From the NCBI GenBank assembly GCA_019095985.1, contig CM032661.1, positions 22,471,901 to 22,535,900 on the forward strand: DNA of 64,000 nt, written 5' to 3'. The stretch is from Streblospio benedicti. Its lineage: Eukaryota; Annelida; Polychaeta; Spionida; Spionidae. The stretch's first letter is position 1. Each line of letters starts with the position of its first letter. Under the pieces are notes generated by a model. It worked only from the letters and a program-made list of their open reading frames with translations. It ran no database searches and had not been told where the DNA came from. The position numbers and the translations under genes were made by a program. Shown here one piece after another: positions 12,901 through 22,599 of the stretch.

Positions 12901-13958
12901 AGCAACCACAAAGTCAGAATCCAACAGACAAACAAATGTTCAAACTGCTCCTTCCACAATTGGGATAGAACATTCAAAATTAACAAAATTTCACTTCACA
13001 ATTCAGCTACAAATTCACAAAGTTGGTGACAAACTATCGGTACAATCTGATTGGTCAATCTAACTAACCCGTTATAACGCATTCGCCCGGAAATTAATTT
13101 GTTTGACAAGCCAAACAATGTAAATTAGGTTTGTACGATGTTACCATGCTATGAAAATTCTTGTGACAATGACGAATATGAAGACAGCATTGCTAGAAAA
13201 GATGTGAAACTAATAATTACCATTGATGATTAAAGGAAAACATCGTGCACGTTGTCAAAAGTCAGTACACTCATCATCGCCCGCGTAGGTAGACTACAGT
13301 AGGTACAGTAACACGTAAGAATCCATGGTTAAGAAACTTGGTGGCTCTATATAGTCGAAATCCAATGTTTATTCATCGCCAAATAGGGGGTGGGCGTAGT
13401 ATACGAATATACGCCCCTGGGCTTATAAGTGGGAACTTTTTTCATTTTCAAAAGGTCCAAAAAGTGCTGTTTTTCGGTTATAAGCCCATGGGCTTTAATG
13501 CGCGGGAATACGGTACACACATATTACATGGTAGTTCTTACTGATCACGTACAGTAAAAATCACGTGTATCTGGGAGTCCCAAAGCAACGATAATTAATG
13601 GAAAAGTAACATGAAGAGCACGCTCAATGTTATGTAGATCTAGGGGTTTAGCTTAAACCCCATGCCGCCGCCCCGCCTCACCCTTCCCAGTTTTTTTTAT
13701 CAGCTTTGCAATATCAAGAATCATTATGATTGTAAAATACCGGTAAATGGGACCATAGTATTACTGACCATTGACATTGTTTGCTTGTGGTTTCAGCAAC
13801 TGCATATCCACCATCATATCATCGTAGGCTTGCGAGAGAATTAGATCATCACTATGTTCAAAAGTGCTCTTCCCGTTCTCCGTGTCAACATATGATTCAA
13901 CAATATCCAAATATTGGGATAACGCAGTGTCTGTGTCATAAGTAGGATCACTATCCAT
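9924..13958 (-). CDS. Crypton-like tyrosine recombinase (DUF3504 / KIAA1958-like), two exons
   Basis: Site-specific recombinase of the Crypton DNA-transposon type, also the source of host genes with a DUF3504 domain. Exon 1 (13,769-13,958) starts at ATG with an acidic leader MDSDPTYDTDTALSQYLDIV. Exon 2 (9,924-11,132) starts DSASHTQGKRFSSRKP. The donor GTCAGT after AATG and the acceptor TTTTCAG before ATTCTG are both phase 1, so N-D-S reads through. Exon 2 has an N-terminal helical domain (TYEEWREFKRC) then the catalytic domain with the expected Arg in FGIRGGQEH, the H-x-x-R in NHSLR, the GHRS His and the Tyr in SNYKR. One defect is visible: the frames overlap at TGAGATG (10,761-10,767), needing a one-base shift, which is an indel or assembly error. 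The intron of 2.6 kb contains another element. It could be an active-type Crypton or a host gene. Confidence 0.8.
11256..13515. mobile_element. 2.26 kb element with about 35-base inverted ends and a PHD-finger ORF
   Basis: The left end reads TACCGTATTCCCGCGCAT then AAAAACCCATGGGCTTA. The right end, complemented, starts with the same 18 bases and then TAAAGCCCATGGGCTTA. Both ends start with TA, which suggests a TA target. The only sizeable open frame inside is the PHD ORF. The inner flanks also repeat the CCCATGGG palindrome, so two facing MITEs of one family are an alternative to a single 2.26 kb unit. Confidence 0.6.
11842..12894 (-). CDS. PHD-finger ORF of probable transposon origin, 350 aa
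   Basis: Open frame. I place the start at the ATG of MADDELKLDFAGAKD (12,894); the frame runs a little further upstream without another ATG. A Lys-rich patch (KKKKGKK) leads into a PHD zinc finger with ligands in CFPGC, GCDKDGC, WFHIEC and WYCPNC, similar in spacing to ING-type PHDs that bind histone H3 tails. Next comes a coiled-coil-like stretch (MELELANLKLKKVEAELAAL), a Thr/Ser/Pro linker with repeated TPPQVATSPQV units, and a C-terminal helical domain with WPHLLLKMEFG, FVAGELECIA and HAAWLKECETGSATW. I have seen this kind of C-terminal domain in ORFs of invertebrate mobile elements, but cannot name the family. No enzyme domain is present, so its mobility would need a partner. Confidence 0.65.
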   Translation of the reverse strand: MADDELKLDFAGAKDKTAVVSQDTRVTDARADGEKKKKGKKICFPGCNVKNSKRLIGCDKDGCDIAWFHIECVSLEEEDIPDGEWYCPNCFKCKAQEQYVGRVDKTVQEMDMNLSDIAMRTKSMELELANLKLKKVEAELAALKMVTPPQVATSPQVTTSPRVRTASEVDTPFVTVQGQDTAQKPAASSQVSDTRPDVLRSWLSGMETGKADEGKKSGLYRLAEDKRRTIEQNWPHLLLKMEFGVRKLKYYDMNLAMFVAGELECIAIANEVEAIHRMRMLKEMMYQSSCYEFNVILNAHAAWLKECETGSATWGDNFRDVTDPIFRRAPISTKGRRQINKYLNSGSLPL

Positions 13959-14199
13959 TGTATAAATTCTATTGTATAAACACAATTGTATCTATTCAAT
14001 AACATTCAACACTGTATGCATGTATATTAAGAGCTTTGCATGTAAATATGTTGTGCCTGTGCCTTATACGTCCTATGTGGAAGTGATGTGGATGTATAGC
14101 ACAGGACATAAGCATATTAACCATGACTAAGCCTACCATATATGTTAGGATTACATACTATTCGTTAATTATCTATCACATAACAGCAAGCTCGGCTTT

Positions 14200-14730
14200 T
14201 CAGGAGTCTGACTCCTTTGATTCTTATCCTAGTTACAAAGTGTAGGAATCCTATTGACCTGTCGTTAAGAATCTCTTCATTTTTTTGCGCCACATGGGTC
14301 GATCTACGAAAGCTTAGTTTATTTCGTTTCATAAATTTTCTCAGCCACCCATAGCTGGCCCTAAATGCAGGGTTTCCTTGCAATTTATGGAGCCACTTGG
14401 ATTCTTGTTTTAACCCCACACCTGTCACTCATGCTCCCTTTTCTCTTCGCCTAACCCAGTCTAGGAGGAGGCGCTCTACATCAGGGTACCACATTTTTCT
14501 CCCTGCCCCACTTTGTCTTTTTCTACCCTTCAGGCTATTGTCAGCCATTGCCCTAAGGCTGGCAGCTATTGTACCCACTCAATGACTTCTCCGTGGCACC
14601 TTATATTTTTTGCTGCTAAGCTTGAGTATTATTTGTTGCGAGAGCATCTTCCACCACTTTGAGTTTGAACCCAACTGTGTAGAAGAATATAAGTTGAGCT
14701 TTGTGTGAGGAACCAGGACTGTGTTCATCC
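14200..14730 (-). pseudogene. Tigger/pogo transposase, N-terminal DNA-binding half
   Basis: Minus strand, in order: a pogo-type psq/HTH start (FYTVGFKLKVVEDALATNN, about 14,650-14,720), a link with AMADNSLKGRKRQSGAGRK, then the CENP-B/Tc5-type HTH: YPDVERLLLDWVRRREKG, KWLHKLQGNPAFRASYGWL and RKFMKRNKLSFRRSTHVAQK, ending FLHFVTRIRIK at about 14,215. This is the expected order upstream of the DDE half found at 8,056-9,120, and in the same orientation, so the two are one gene split by an insertion. Decay: an in-frame stop near 14,428 and at least two defects upstream in 14,570-14,650. Confidence 0.85.
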
Positions 14731-14759
14731 ATCTTTATTCAGTTAAGAAAAAATAGAAT

Positions 14760-15100
14760 ACACTTGCAAGAAACCACAAAAACATTTTTTTCTTTAATCC
14801 AGTTTATTTCACGTTGAATATTACTGCAAACTTAGCATGAAATATTATTTTGTAAAAGTGGGACATTGCTGTGACATATGTTACAACAGCTGTGTAAATT
14901 ACCATGCCTTAGGCGATATCAATCTTGTTTAACTGTGCATATGTGAATTACCTTGCCTTAGGCGCATGCCTTAGGTGATGTCAATCAATATCAAACTATG
15001 CATACGACACCATGTCACCTTGTCAAAACACAGCATGATCCACACACGACTACCTGACTTGGGTTAGTAAGGTTCATGGCTCATGAAAGACAAACTAGTC
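14760..15100. other. Non-coding stretch
   Basis: AT-rich. It contains the locally duplicated phrase TGCCTTAGGCG/TGATATCAATC (about 14,905-14,990) but no gene that I recognise. Confidence 0.4.
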
Positions 15101-15189
15101 CTGTTTAGATTCAGATATCAGGGCATGTGCAAACAGTCCTTATATTTGACAGCAGCACGGACGCTGTCACTGAACCATGTGAAAAGTCG

Positions 15190-15540
15190 GAGTTAATTAA
15201 TCCCTGTTTTATCAGAGGATATGAATAAAAAGACAAATGGATACCAGACATAAATGAGACATTGGAGGTGAAACATGAGCCTGATAACATCCATGACAAG
15301 CATGCCATGGCAGTTCTCAAGACAAAGGACAGCTGTGACACGTCATCAGTTGTGGCCATGTGCCAAAAGAACATGCTCGCATATTTCATTACTTTTTTAA
15401 GCGTGGAGGTGGAATAAACGCTGTAGTCACAGGCAAACGAATAAACAAAGGACATGGACTAGGCTTAGAGATACCTGCTAACTACATTTTTTGCGGATCT
15501 AAGAAGGATATTGTTGTTTTGGAAAAGAATCTTTGAAACT
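15190..15540 (+). pseudogene. HIRAN-like domain protein fragment
   Basis: Plus strand reads WIPDINETLEVKHEPDNIHD then KHAMAVLKTKDS, a frame change, then GHVPK, FFKRGGGINAVVTGKRI, NKGHGLGLEIPANYIFCGSK and DIVVLEKNL before a stop at about 15,535. This is the HIRAN-like pattern (E---D--A-AV, GHVP---S, F-----GG-I---VTG) of small multi-copy proteins common in invertebrate genomes; HIRAN domains bind DNA ends. At least one frameshift splits it near 15,350 and a stop interrupts the N-terminal part near 15,220, so it is probably a pseudogene. No neighbour is functionally linked. Confidence 0.6.
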
Positions 15541-15607
15541 GTCACTGACATGACATCATTTCTCACTAGACTAGACCTGCCAGCCTTGCTTTGTCAGGGT
15601 TCGCCGT

Positions 15608-15752
15608 ACAATTATTCCTTACCTGCTGGATACATGAACCTCCACCAAACAAAATGTACAATCTTTACAAAAGAAAACAATTAATCCTTATCTGCTGGAT
15701 ACATGAACCACCACCAAACAAAATGTACAAGGTTTAGAAAAGAACAATTAAT
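15608..15752. repeat. Direct tandem duplication, two units of about 72 bases
   Basis: The phrase CTGCTGGATACATGAACC followed by CCACCAAACAAAATGTACAA occurs twice in direct order, each time followed by an AAAAGAA/CAATTAATC tail. Confidence 0.75.
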
Positions 15753-15779
15753 CTATAAGGAAATGAAGCACAGCGCTGC

Positions 15780-16410
15780 ACAGCGAGAGCTTCCTTCAGG
15801 ACACCAACCTCAGTCTGTGTCTTCTGGATGGAGTGCAACTCAACACATCTAGGCTGTTGACAGTGAATGGAGGTAACTTGCTCAAGTCGGGCGACAAACC
15901 GAAGGATGTTTTCACCCTATTCCTGAAGGAGCTTGATTATGTCCTCCATATTCATGCTGCCCTTCTTAGGGCCTTGCTTCTTCCGGTATCAAGGGTTGCT
16001 TTCGTCGGCGCAGTGATCATTTAGCAGTATCTTTGAGAGGTCGATCTCCGCATCAGTGAACGAGCTGAAGCAGGACTATGTGATGGCATGCGTTCGTAGA
16101 ATGTCCAACTTGTTAGATACAAAACACAATAGCTCATCAATCAGCACAGACTGCTCACAGGTAGGGGTGGCATGATTACTTTGAGTTTTGACTCCTTTCA
16201 TCAACCACTTTCACTAACGTCTCCTGTTCTCTCCTGTTACCATGGCTACAGAGGTGCTCATATGTGGCTTCATAAGATAACATGACACAGTCCAAGTCGA
16301 GCTGATTCCCAGCTCACATAGCAGCCTTATTGATAGCCCAGCATTTGTCACGAGAAAAGTCCTTAGTTGGTCGCAGTTTTACATCCACAGGTTCGTTCTG
16401 TAGCTGCCAC
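15780..16410 (-). pseudogene. Decayed ORF of transposon type, family not named
   Basis: The minus strand keeps protein-like text in one main frame: WWQLQNEPVDVKLRPTKDFS and RDKCWAINKAAM (about 16,300-16,400), SVLIDELLCFVSNKLDILRT and CFSSFTDAEIDLSKILLNDH (about 16,010-16,150), then MNMEDIIKLLQE, FVARLEQV and QKTQTEVGVLKEALAVQRC (about 15,780-15,950). It looks like an accessory ORF seen next to retroelements and DNA transposons in invertebrates: a helical N-terminal domain followed by a coiled coil. Several stops interrupt it. No enzyme motif is visible. Confidence 0.4.
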
Positions 16411-16429
16411 CACGTTTTGATTCTTGTAT

Positions 16430-17520
16430 AATTGTTACACATCATTCTTGGCTTTGCCTGAAAAATTTAAAATATCCTGCACTGCGTCGAAAAACCTACC
16501 GGACCGTCGGACAATGTCCGGTGAATATTCTGTCGGTCCTGTAAGAAAAACAATCTACCGAACCGGTGGTCCAGTTAAAATTTGGGGTCAAACCGGCAAC
16601 ATATATCCACAAATACAGAACATGAAATGGCGACCAGCAGCTCGCCATAGGCCCCCAGAAAATATTGCATTCTCCTAGAAAATAAACTGTGATCGCCAAA
16701 TGCGACTTTGCAAAAACAGATAGTCTATAATACTGCGTGTGAGCTGTCATCAATATTGCTCTGCTGCTGTTGCCAGCTGCTCGCCGCTCTGTAGACTAAT
16801 GCCAGCTTAAGCGGCAATATTGATTTTATAATATAGATCTACCTAGCAACTGCCATGCAGCAGTTGGCAGTCGGGTTAATTATTTCCCGTATATCTTCAT
16901 TCACAGTAATACACATACCATATTACCCGTATACAGTGTGCATATAGTGTCTTGTTATATTAGTTCAGTTGTGTTTAAATTTACCCACTACTTAATGTTT
17001 GCTTTTGAAAGGCCATTGTATTAAATAGGAATGATAAGCTTTGCTGCTTTTTATCAATCATTTGCTCCCTGAATTTGAAATGGGTTATCCAACCTTATTA
17101 TTTGTATTATACATACAAGAACAATAAAAATAATTATGATTTATTCTTAATATGTGAATAGAAATAATACATTGTACTGGGTATGTCATGAGTAGCAGTT
17201 ACTGGCATATCTAGATCTATATAAAAAAAACAGATTTTTCTATGCAAGGGCCCCTGTTAAAATTTACAAAAATAATAACAAGAAATCAATTTAATAAACT
17301 AACATTAAATGACATCATTTTCAACTACAGTACATAGACTGTATGCAAAGTGATCGAAAATATTGCATTTTATGCATTTTATGTAGTTAATGAAATGGTG
17401 GCCCTTGCATTCAGAATTGGCTCCCAGAAAAATTCTAGGTTATGGTCCAGTTAAAGCTCTGGCGGTCCTGTTAAAAAAACGGAGTAACAGGACCTGTGGT
17501 CCACTTCAAATTTTAGCCTA
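16430..17520. other. Non-coding stretch with a short CCGG-rich repeat
   Basis: No gene found. Two related phrases recur at about 16,560-16,590 and 17,440-17,515 (GGTCCAGTTAAA, GTAACAGGACC/GTGGTCCACTT), which suggests the two ends of a decayed inverted-repeat element of about 0.95 kb. Confidence 0.4.
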
Positions 17521-17530
17521 TCTTCATACA

Positions 17531-18640
17531 CTAAGTATGTTGTGGGGCAGGACACTTGCCTCGAGGATGCTCTTGTCCACAGAAACTGCATTTGGCTGCT
17601 GACTTGCCTGGATGCGGCTCTGACGCTGAACTGCTGTTTCTGCTCGAGTGACTTCCACGACCGCGCCCACGACCTCTGCCACGGCCACGGCCCAAACTGA
17701 TTGCTTGAATGTCCGACTTGTCGCTATCAGTATTGCGCAGGTGCTCACTTGTCATTTCCGACGCCCGAATCATGGACACAGCTTTGTCCAGGGTGAGATC
17801 ATCTTTAGCCATCAAACGTTCTTTTAATGTTCTACTGTTCACACCACGTACTACCTGATCTTTAATCAGACTATTTTCAATAGTGCCAAATTCACACGTC
17901 CTTGCTAAAGTGCGCAAATCTGTGACCCACTTGTCGACTGGTTCATTTTGACCTTGAACTCGGCTGCTAAATTTTTCTCGCTCCACAGTCACGTTCTTTT
18001 TAGGGTTACAATATTGTTCAAATTTAGTAAATAATGGGTTTATCTTATCTTTTTCTTCGTCTGTAAATTTTAATGTATCATAGATTTCGCGACCTTCTTC
18101 GCCGATGAGGTACAAAAAAAAAAACATTTTCTTACTTCTTTTGCATCGTGCAATACGGACGAAAAATAAAGCTTTAAATTCCTTTCCCACCTTCTCCACT
18201 TGTCCGCTACATTAGGACCTGAGAAGTCCATTTCATTTGGGTTTATTATGAACTTTTCCATTGTCACGTAGACACAACTTTCAATTTTTCTTTCACGATG
18301 CTTACCGGTCACGTAGACACTTTTCACTGATTATTTCTCAGTCACCACGTAGTAGAACAATTCTTCACTTCTTTACTTCTGACACCATGTTGTGTGTGGG
18401 CTTATTCATAAGTCTTCATAAGGTTTGATGAATCTTTATTAGCACACATGAAAGTTACGTGTTGCTCCATTGACTTCCAATTACAAACTGCCGCCAACCT
18501 TGACCATGGCGGACGATCGTGCATACGCACATGATCTTACGATCAAGTTTCCACATCGACTATCACATTATATTACAAAGTACAAAATCACCTATTATCG
18601 CTCACACTAAATCAGTGAATTTTTAACCAAAAGATCTATT
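17531..18640 (-). mobile_element. Gypsy-type LTR retrotransposon fragment: LTR edge and gag
   Basis: Fossil. Minus-strand gag runs from about 18,260 to 17,531: a helical capsid-like part (KINPLFTKFEQYCNPKKN), a Gly/Arg repeat (about 17,660-17,690) and one CCHC zinc knuckle (CSFCGQEHPRGKC). Just upstream, a TG...CA-type LTR edge (TGTTGTGTGTGGG, reading inward from 18,389) is followed by a plausible primer-binding sequence TGGTGTCAGAAGT. No protease, RT or integrase follows, so the element is truncated. Few breaks remain in gag, so it is younger than the copy at 19.9 kb. Confidence 0.75.
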
Positions 18641-18943
18641 AATTGCTAAGCTCTCAGGCATCAGATTTTTGTGTTTTATACGTCATTTTAAAGCTGAACG
18701 TATGCTGTTACCTAATATGAAAGCTATAAAGTTAAGAATCCACAATTGACCATATGAGAGACAATTTTTGGTCATCTTTTATTATGGTCATTTCTACACT
18801 ACAGTATGGAGTTTTATAGCATTTGCAAAGTGTTTTTGTGGAATCATAGCCTATTTTGAAAACAAAAATTGAATTATAAACACTATGCAGTTATTCCAGC
18901 ATTTACATGCCTTTTTCTTACAATTTCAATGCATTATTTCAGA

Positions 18944-19030
18944 GAAATGGTGTGGTGTTTTGCACCGGAATGTGATCATTCACAAGAACAGTCATGCAGA
19001 TTCCTCCGCTTTCCGAAGAATGAACATTGA
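18944..19030 (+). pseudogene. THAP-type zinc finger, N-terminal fragment
   Basis: After a good acceptor (TTATTTCAG) the plus strand reads MVWCFAPECDHSQEQSCRFL then RFPKNE. This is the start of a THAP DNA-binding domain (C-x4-C, then FRFPK). The frame closes after 28 residues and the second zinc-ligand pair is missing, so it is a fragment, or the domain continues in an exon I did not find. Confidence 0.5.
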
Positions 19031-19108
19031 CATTATTCAAGCTCTCATGCACTTAAAACTAAATTCTATAATTCTGATAGTTATGCAATAGGGAGACAGC
19101 AAATTTAC

Positions 19109-19300
19109 CTTCACCACATACGACTTATCCTTCATGGAAGCTTGGACTCTTCCATCCAAAATATTTAACTCTTTGTCAAACAGACATTGCAGCACCCTCC
19201 CACCTCCAACATATGCTTCACTTTTCCTTTGCATCTTAACTTTTCCCTCAGTGTAAGAGGCCCAGCACCTTAATGACAGTGCCATAATATCTGGAATATG
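19109..19300 (-). pseudogene. SWIM-family exon (YqaJ/SWIM-type protein), fragment
   Basis: Minus strand reads GGRVLQCLFDKELNILDGRV then QASMKDKSYVVK, ending at a donor GTAAAT (exon edge 19,109). The string ASMKDKSY-V just before an intron matches multi-copy SWIM-type proteins, where the next exon brings the zinc-binding C-x-C-x(n)-C-x-H. That exon was not found. It lies tail to tail with a THAP fragment; THAP and SWIM domains do occur together in such proteins, but here the strands are opposite. Confidence 0.45.
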
Positions 19301-19869
19301 ACTCTCTGTATTAATACTCCACACAGAACTAAAAGTTATAGTTAAGCCAAGGTTAATATATTTCATAAGTGGGCGTATCCTTAATGATAATAGAAGATTT
19401 TGAGTAATATATGTTTTTTATAGACATGATCTACACCCTAATTATACAAATATGACGAAAAGTTGTTCTTCTAAGTATTTAACATACATTACAAATACAA
19501 TTCAAAACTGTGAAAGAATTAAAAGTTACTAATCTAGGAAATATATATTTCATAATTACCAAACGATTGTGTGAATATATTCTCCGAAATCCCCGGATGT
19601 TCATCACACCAACTCCATCAAAGTTTGTACTTGAATATTTCTGTTGCAGTAGTATGACAGGTCGTCTATTTAAGGTGGATCTTTAGTAATCCTATCATCT
19701 CAAACATATTGCAAATACAGAGTTAAGACTCCAGTGGTTTCCTCAAAATCGGCCGTTATTTATGATTTCCCGTAGTAAATCAGCCATTTCAAGAACCAGC
19801 GTCATAGCAGGTGCCCGCAGGTGCACGTGAACTTTTATTTCCTATAGCGTGAATGTCAGACTTCTCAGT

Positions 19870-20380
19870 ATTTACAATCCGCAATATTTCCAACTACTGA
19901 ATCATGGACACTGCCTTGTCCAGTGTGAGGTCATCTTTACCCATATTTCAACTTCCTACAATTTATACCACAAACAACTTGGTCTGTAATTAGACTGTTT
20001 TCAATGGCACCAAATTTACATGTCCTTGTTAAGGGGTGAAGATCTGTGACCCACTTGTTGACTGGTTCATTTCGACCTTGAATCTGACGGTTAAATTTCT
20101 TATGTTCTACAGTCACATTCTTTTTAGGGCTACAATACTGCTCAAATTAAGTAAATAACAGTGTGATTTTATCTTTTTCAGTTTTTTCAAACTTTAACTT
20201 ATAGACTTCATGATCTTCTTTGTCAATTATGTTTCAAAAAAGTAGCACATACAAATAAAAGGTCAAGATTAAACTAATAATTTAATTCTAACTGATTTGA
20301 ATAAATCCAGATGCATCATGAAATACGGACAAAAAATCTAGCTTTAAGATCCTTTCCCACCTTCTCCATTTAACCCAATC
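19870..20380 (-). mobile_element. Second, older gypsy-type gag copy
   Basis: Fossil. Base-level similarity to 17,750-18,200 is clear in several blocks (for example the phrase for QVRKDLTLDK-like text at about 19,905-19,945 and the CCTTTCCCACCTTCTCCA edge near 20,355). It is heavily broken and much older than the 17.5 kb copy. Confidence 0.65.
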
Positions 20381-20390
20381 GAATATATGA

Positions 20391-21080
20391 TATTCTATGG
20401 AACTCCCGGCTGATCCGCCTCCAAAGCTTGAGATGAAAGTCTATGACCATATTTCTACTTTCAAACTTGGTATCCAACTGAATATCAGATTGGCTGAGTA
20501 TTGGGGCTGGTAAAGAGGGCCGGCCATTTGTGCTTCAGGCTGTGTGCACTCCTAGCTGCTGCCGAAAGAACGGGCTGTAGTCGCCTGTTTGCTGAGGGAA
20601 GCCGGACATTGACAAAGATTGGGGGAAATACTCTTCTTGTGAGCCACTGGGACAGTTAAAATGATTGTAGCTTTGAGGGCCATGTACTGGCCACTGTAGT
20701 GGCATGTGCGCATGTGTTGTTGGTTGGCCGCTCGGAACAGCAGATAAGGACTGTTGTGTAGATGGATGATTGGCAAATGGCATGATGATTTCGCTATCAT
20801 TGTCATTACTAGAATGAATACGCCTACTTGTAGAACTATTACTCTGTGACATTTTGAAATGCATGACGTTCTAATGCTCTTCGAACACGACGACCAGGCG
20901 ACCTTCGAGCATGATGACTAGGTGATCTTCGAACATGGTGACGTCAATGGCTCCGACTGCGACGTCCATGTCTCCTACTCAGACAGCTGTTTCTAGTGAC
21001 CGAGAACAACAACGGCCACGTGAATAAGACCGTTCCCTTGACCTGGAGTGAGACTCATAAGATTTGCTTGTAGAACTCAT
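20391..21080 (-). pseudogene. Arg/Ser-rich and Gln/Ser/Pro-rich gag-like ORF, decayed
   Basis: The reading starts at about 21,080 with MSSTSKSYESHSRSRERSYS, passes a short repeat area (20,879-20,943) and continues in a Q/S/P-rich stretch (PSTQQSLSAVPSGQPTTHAH, SYNHFNCPSGSQEEYFPQSL). An Arg/Ser-rich start recalls the gag at 7.1-7.5 kb. It is broken. Parts of its 3' region recur at 23.6-23.8 kb and 25.4-25.6 kb, so it belongs to a repeat family. I cannot name the family. Confidence 0.4.
20879..20943. repeat. Short tandem repeat, about 2.5 units of 25-27 bases
   Basis: CTTCGAACACGACGACCAGG, CTTCGAGCATGATGACTAGG and CTTCGAACATGGTGACG follow one another. Confidence 0.7.
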
Positions 21081-21565
21081 CTATAACAACCACTTATAGG
21101 TTACTCGTATGAAAAGTTATCAGGAATAACTATGTTTACAAGTCTTTAAAAACATGTAACAGCTTTGTCCTCAAAGCTTTAAATTTAATGATAAATGACA
21201 TGTGCGTCAAATTACGACTCACTTCGTACCCAAATTCAGCACAGAACGTTGTCATTCGTCAATGGTTATTAAGTTCTACTATGCGAAAATAAAATAGACT
21301 GAAATACCACCATAAAATGCAGAAAAACCGGAGCTAGGAAAAACCAGGTCTTCTTTTGTTGACTTTGGCAAATCAAACATGCAGTGAGTGGCCAATCATG
21401 TGACAAGGTTAAGTTTGTACGGGGTGCATTGTGACAGCACAAGAACGTTGTGTTTTGCAGTAAAGCAGTAGAAATAATTATGGTAAATCAATATAGCACT
21501 AGTGTATAAGAGTTAGGTGTATTTATTTGTAACACCAATTATTACTCAAAAATCTGTATTTAGAG

Positions 21566-21931
21566 TTACACGATACACTTATGGCATGGTAAACTTGTTC
21601 CCTTTTTGTTGGCAGATAAGCACCTGATCACCTGGGCTGATATGAGATGTTCCTCGCCTGTCGTCTGCATCCCTCTTTTTATAAAACATCTACTATAGCT
21701 CACCTTGTTTAACTGCATAGACACATTTTTCCTTGATACACTACCTGCCCTCTGGCAAACCCCTGGACGACACGCCTTCTCCCACACCTCGCTGTGGGTT
21801 CCGTCTTTCACATGCAGAGGCTTGAGTGTCTCTTTGTCCTTACGGCCCACAAGGATCTTATTATCTGCTCTATAGCTCACATAGCGGTAAGCTTCACACC
21901 CCAGGGTGTGGGAGGCCATTGCTATTTTCAA
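21566..21931 (-). other. Unrecognised ORF, 121 codons
   Basis: Open frame with Cys/His-poor, basic text (YVSYRADNKILVGRKDKETL, KPLHVKDGTHSEVWEKACRP). No known motif, no repeat partner in the window and no clear splice sites. It may be a gene fragment or chance. Confidence 0.2.
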
Positions 21932-22599
21932 TTGCTACTTCCTCTCCAAGAACTGCATCCAAACTTGCCCAACTCTTGTGAATGGCTTGTACTACAGCTA
22001 ACACTATATCAACAATCACAGCTTATTGTTATATAACTCTAGGCATTTACCTTGACTGTTGTGTCTTTGTGCCATTTCTTCAGTAGTTACATACCCGCAG
22101 CTTCGTCAGATAACACGTTCACTCGTTGTGCGCGCACCTTTTAATATAAGATAAGGTAACAGGTGTCGACTTAAGTCTGAATTTTCAGCTAGACAGTCGG
22201 GTCAGCTGACACTAAATGCAGCTGGCTCGACTCAAAATTCATTGGCCTGAATATAAAAGCGTTTAATATTAAAAAGTAATTCAATTTTAAACTCAAATTT
22301 TATGATTTTATTCAACATTTTGACAAACTGGCAATCTGACGATGAAGAATACCATTACATTCCTATGTACATTGTTTCAGTTCACTCTAAACTGAACAAA
22401 CTTATTAGTGAAGAACAAGCTTGTTTTTTCCAAACTAATCATACAACTGGCTGTATTAAATGCTGATTTCATGGTCAAAAACAGTGAGTCTTGACAGTCC
22501 TATCTGACTTTTTGGACACCAATATTCATGTTTTTTCAACTGGCCAAACGGGCCAGTACAAGACAGAGTCAACTGGCCCAAGACCATTTTAACTGGTCA

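Larger units (their letters stand above)
11133..13768 (-). other. Intron of the Crypton-like gene
   Basis: 2,636 bases, GT-AG, phase 1. Nearly all of it (11,256-13,515) is the element with inverted ends and a PHD ORF. The remaining 120-250 bases at each side look like plain intron sequence. Confidence 0.65.
9124..14199. mobile_element. 5.08 kb insertion splitting the Tigger gene, with short inverted ends
   Basis: The Tigger protein stops after FLHFVTRIRIK near 14,215 and resumes with NYPLHNIG near 9,113. Between them the two edges carry the same 12 bases in inverse orientation: AAAGCCGAGCTT at 9,124-9,135 and its complement at 14,188-14,199. The interval holds the Crypton-like recombinase gene and, inside its intron, the PHD-bearing element. 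No clear target-site duplication was seen. Two short decayed elements of one family, one at each edge, could give the same picture. Confidence 0.6.
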
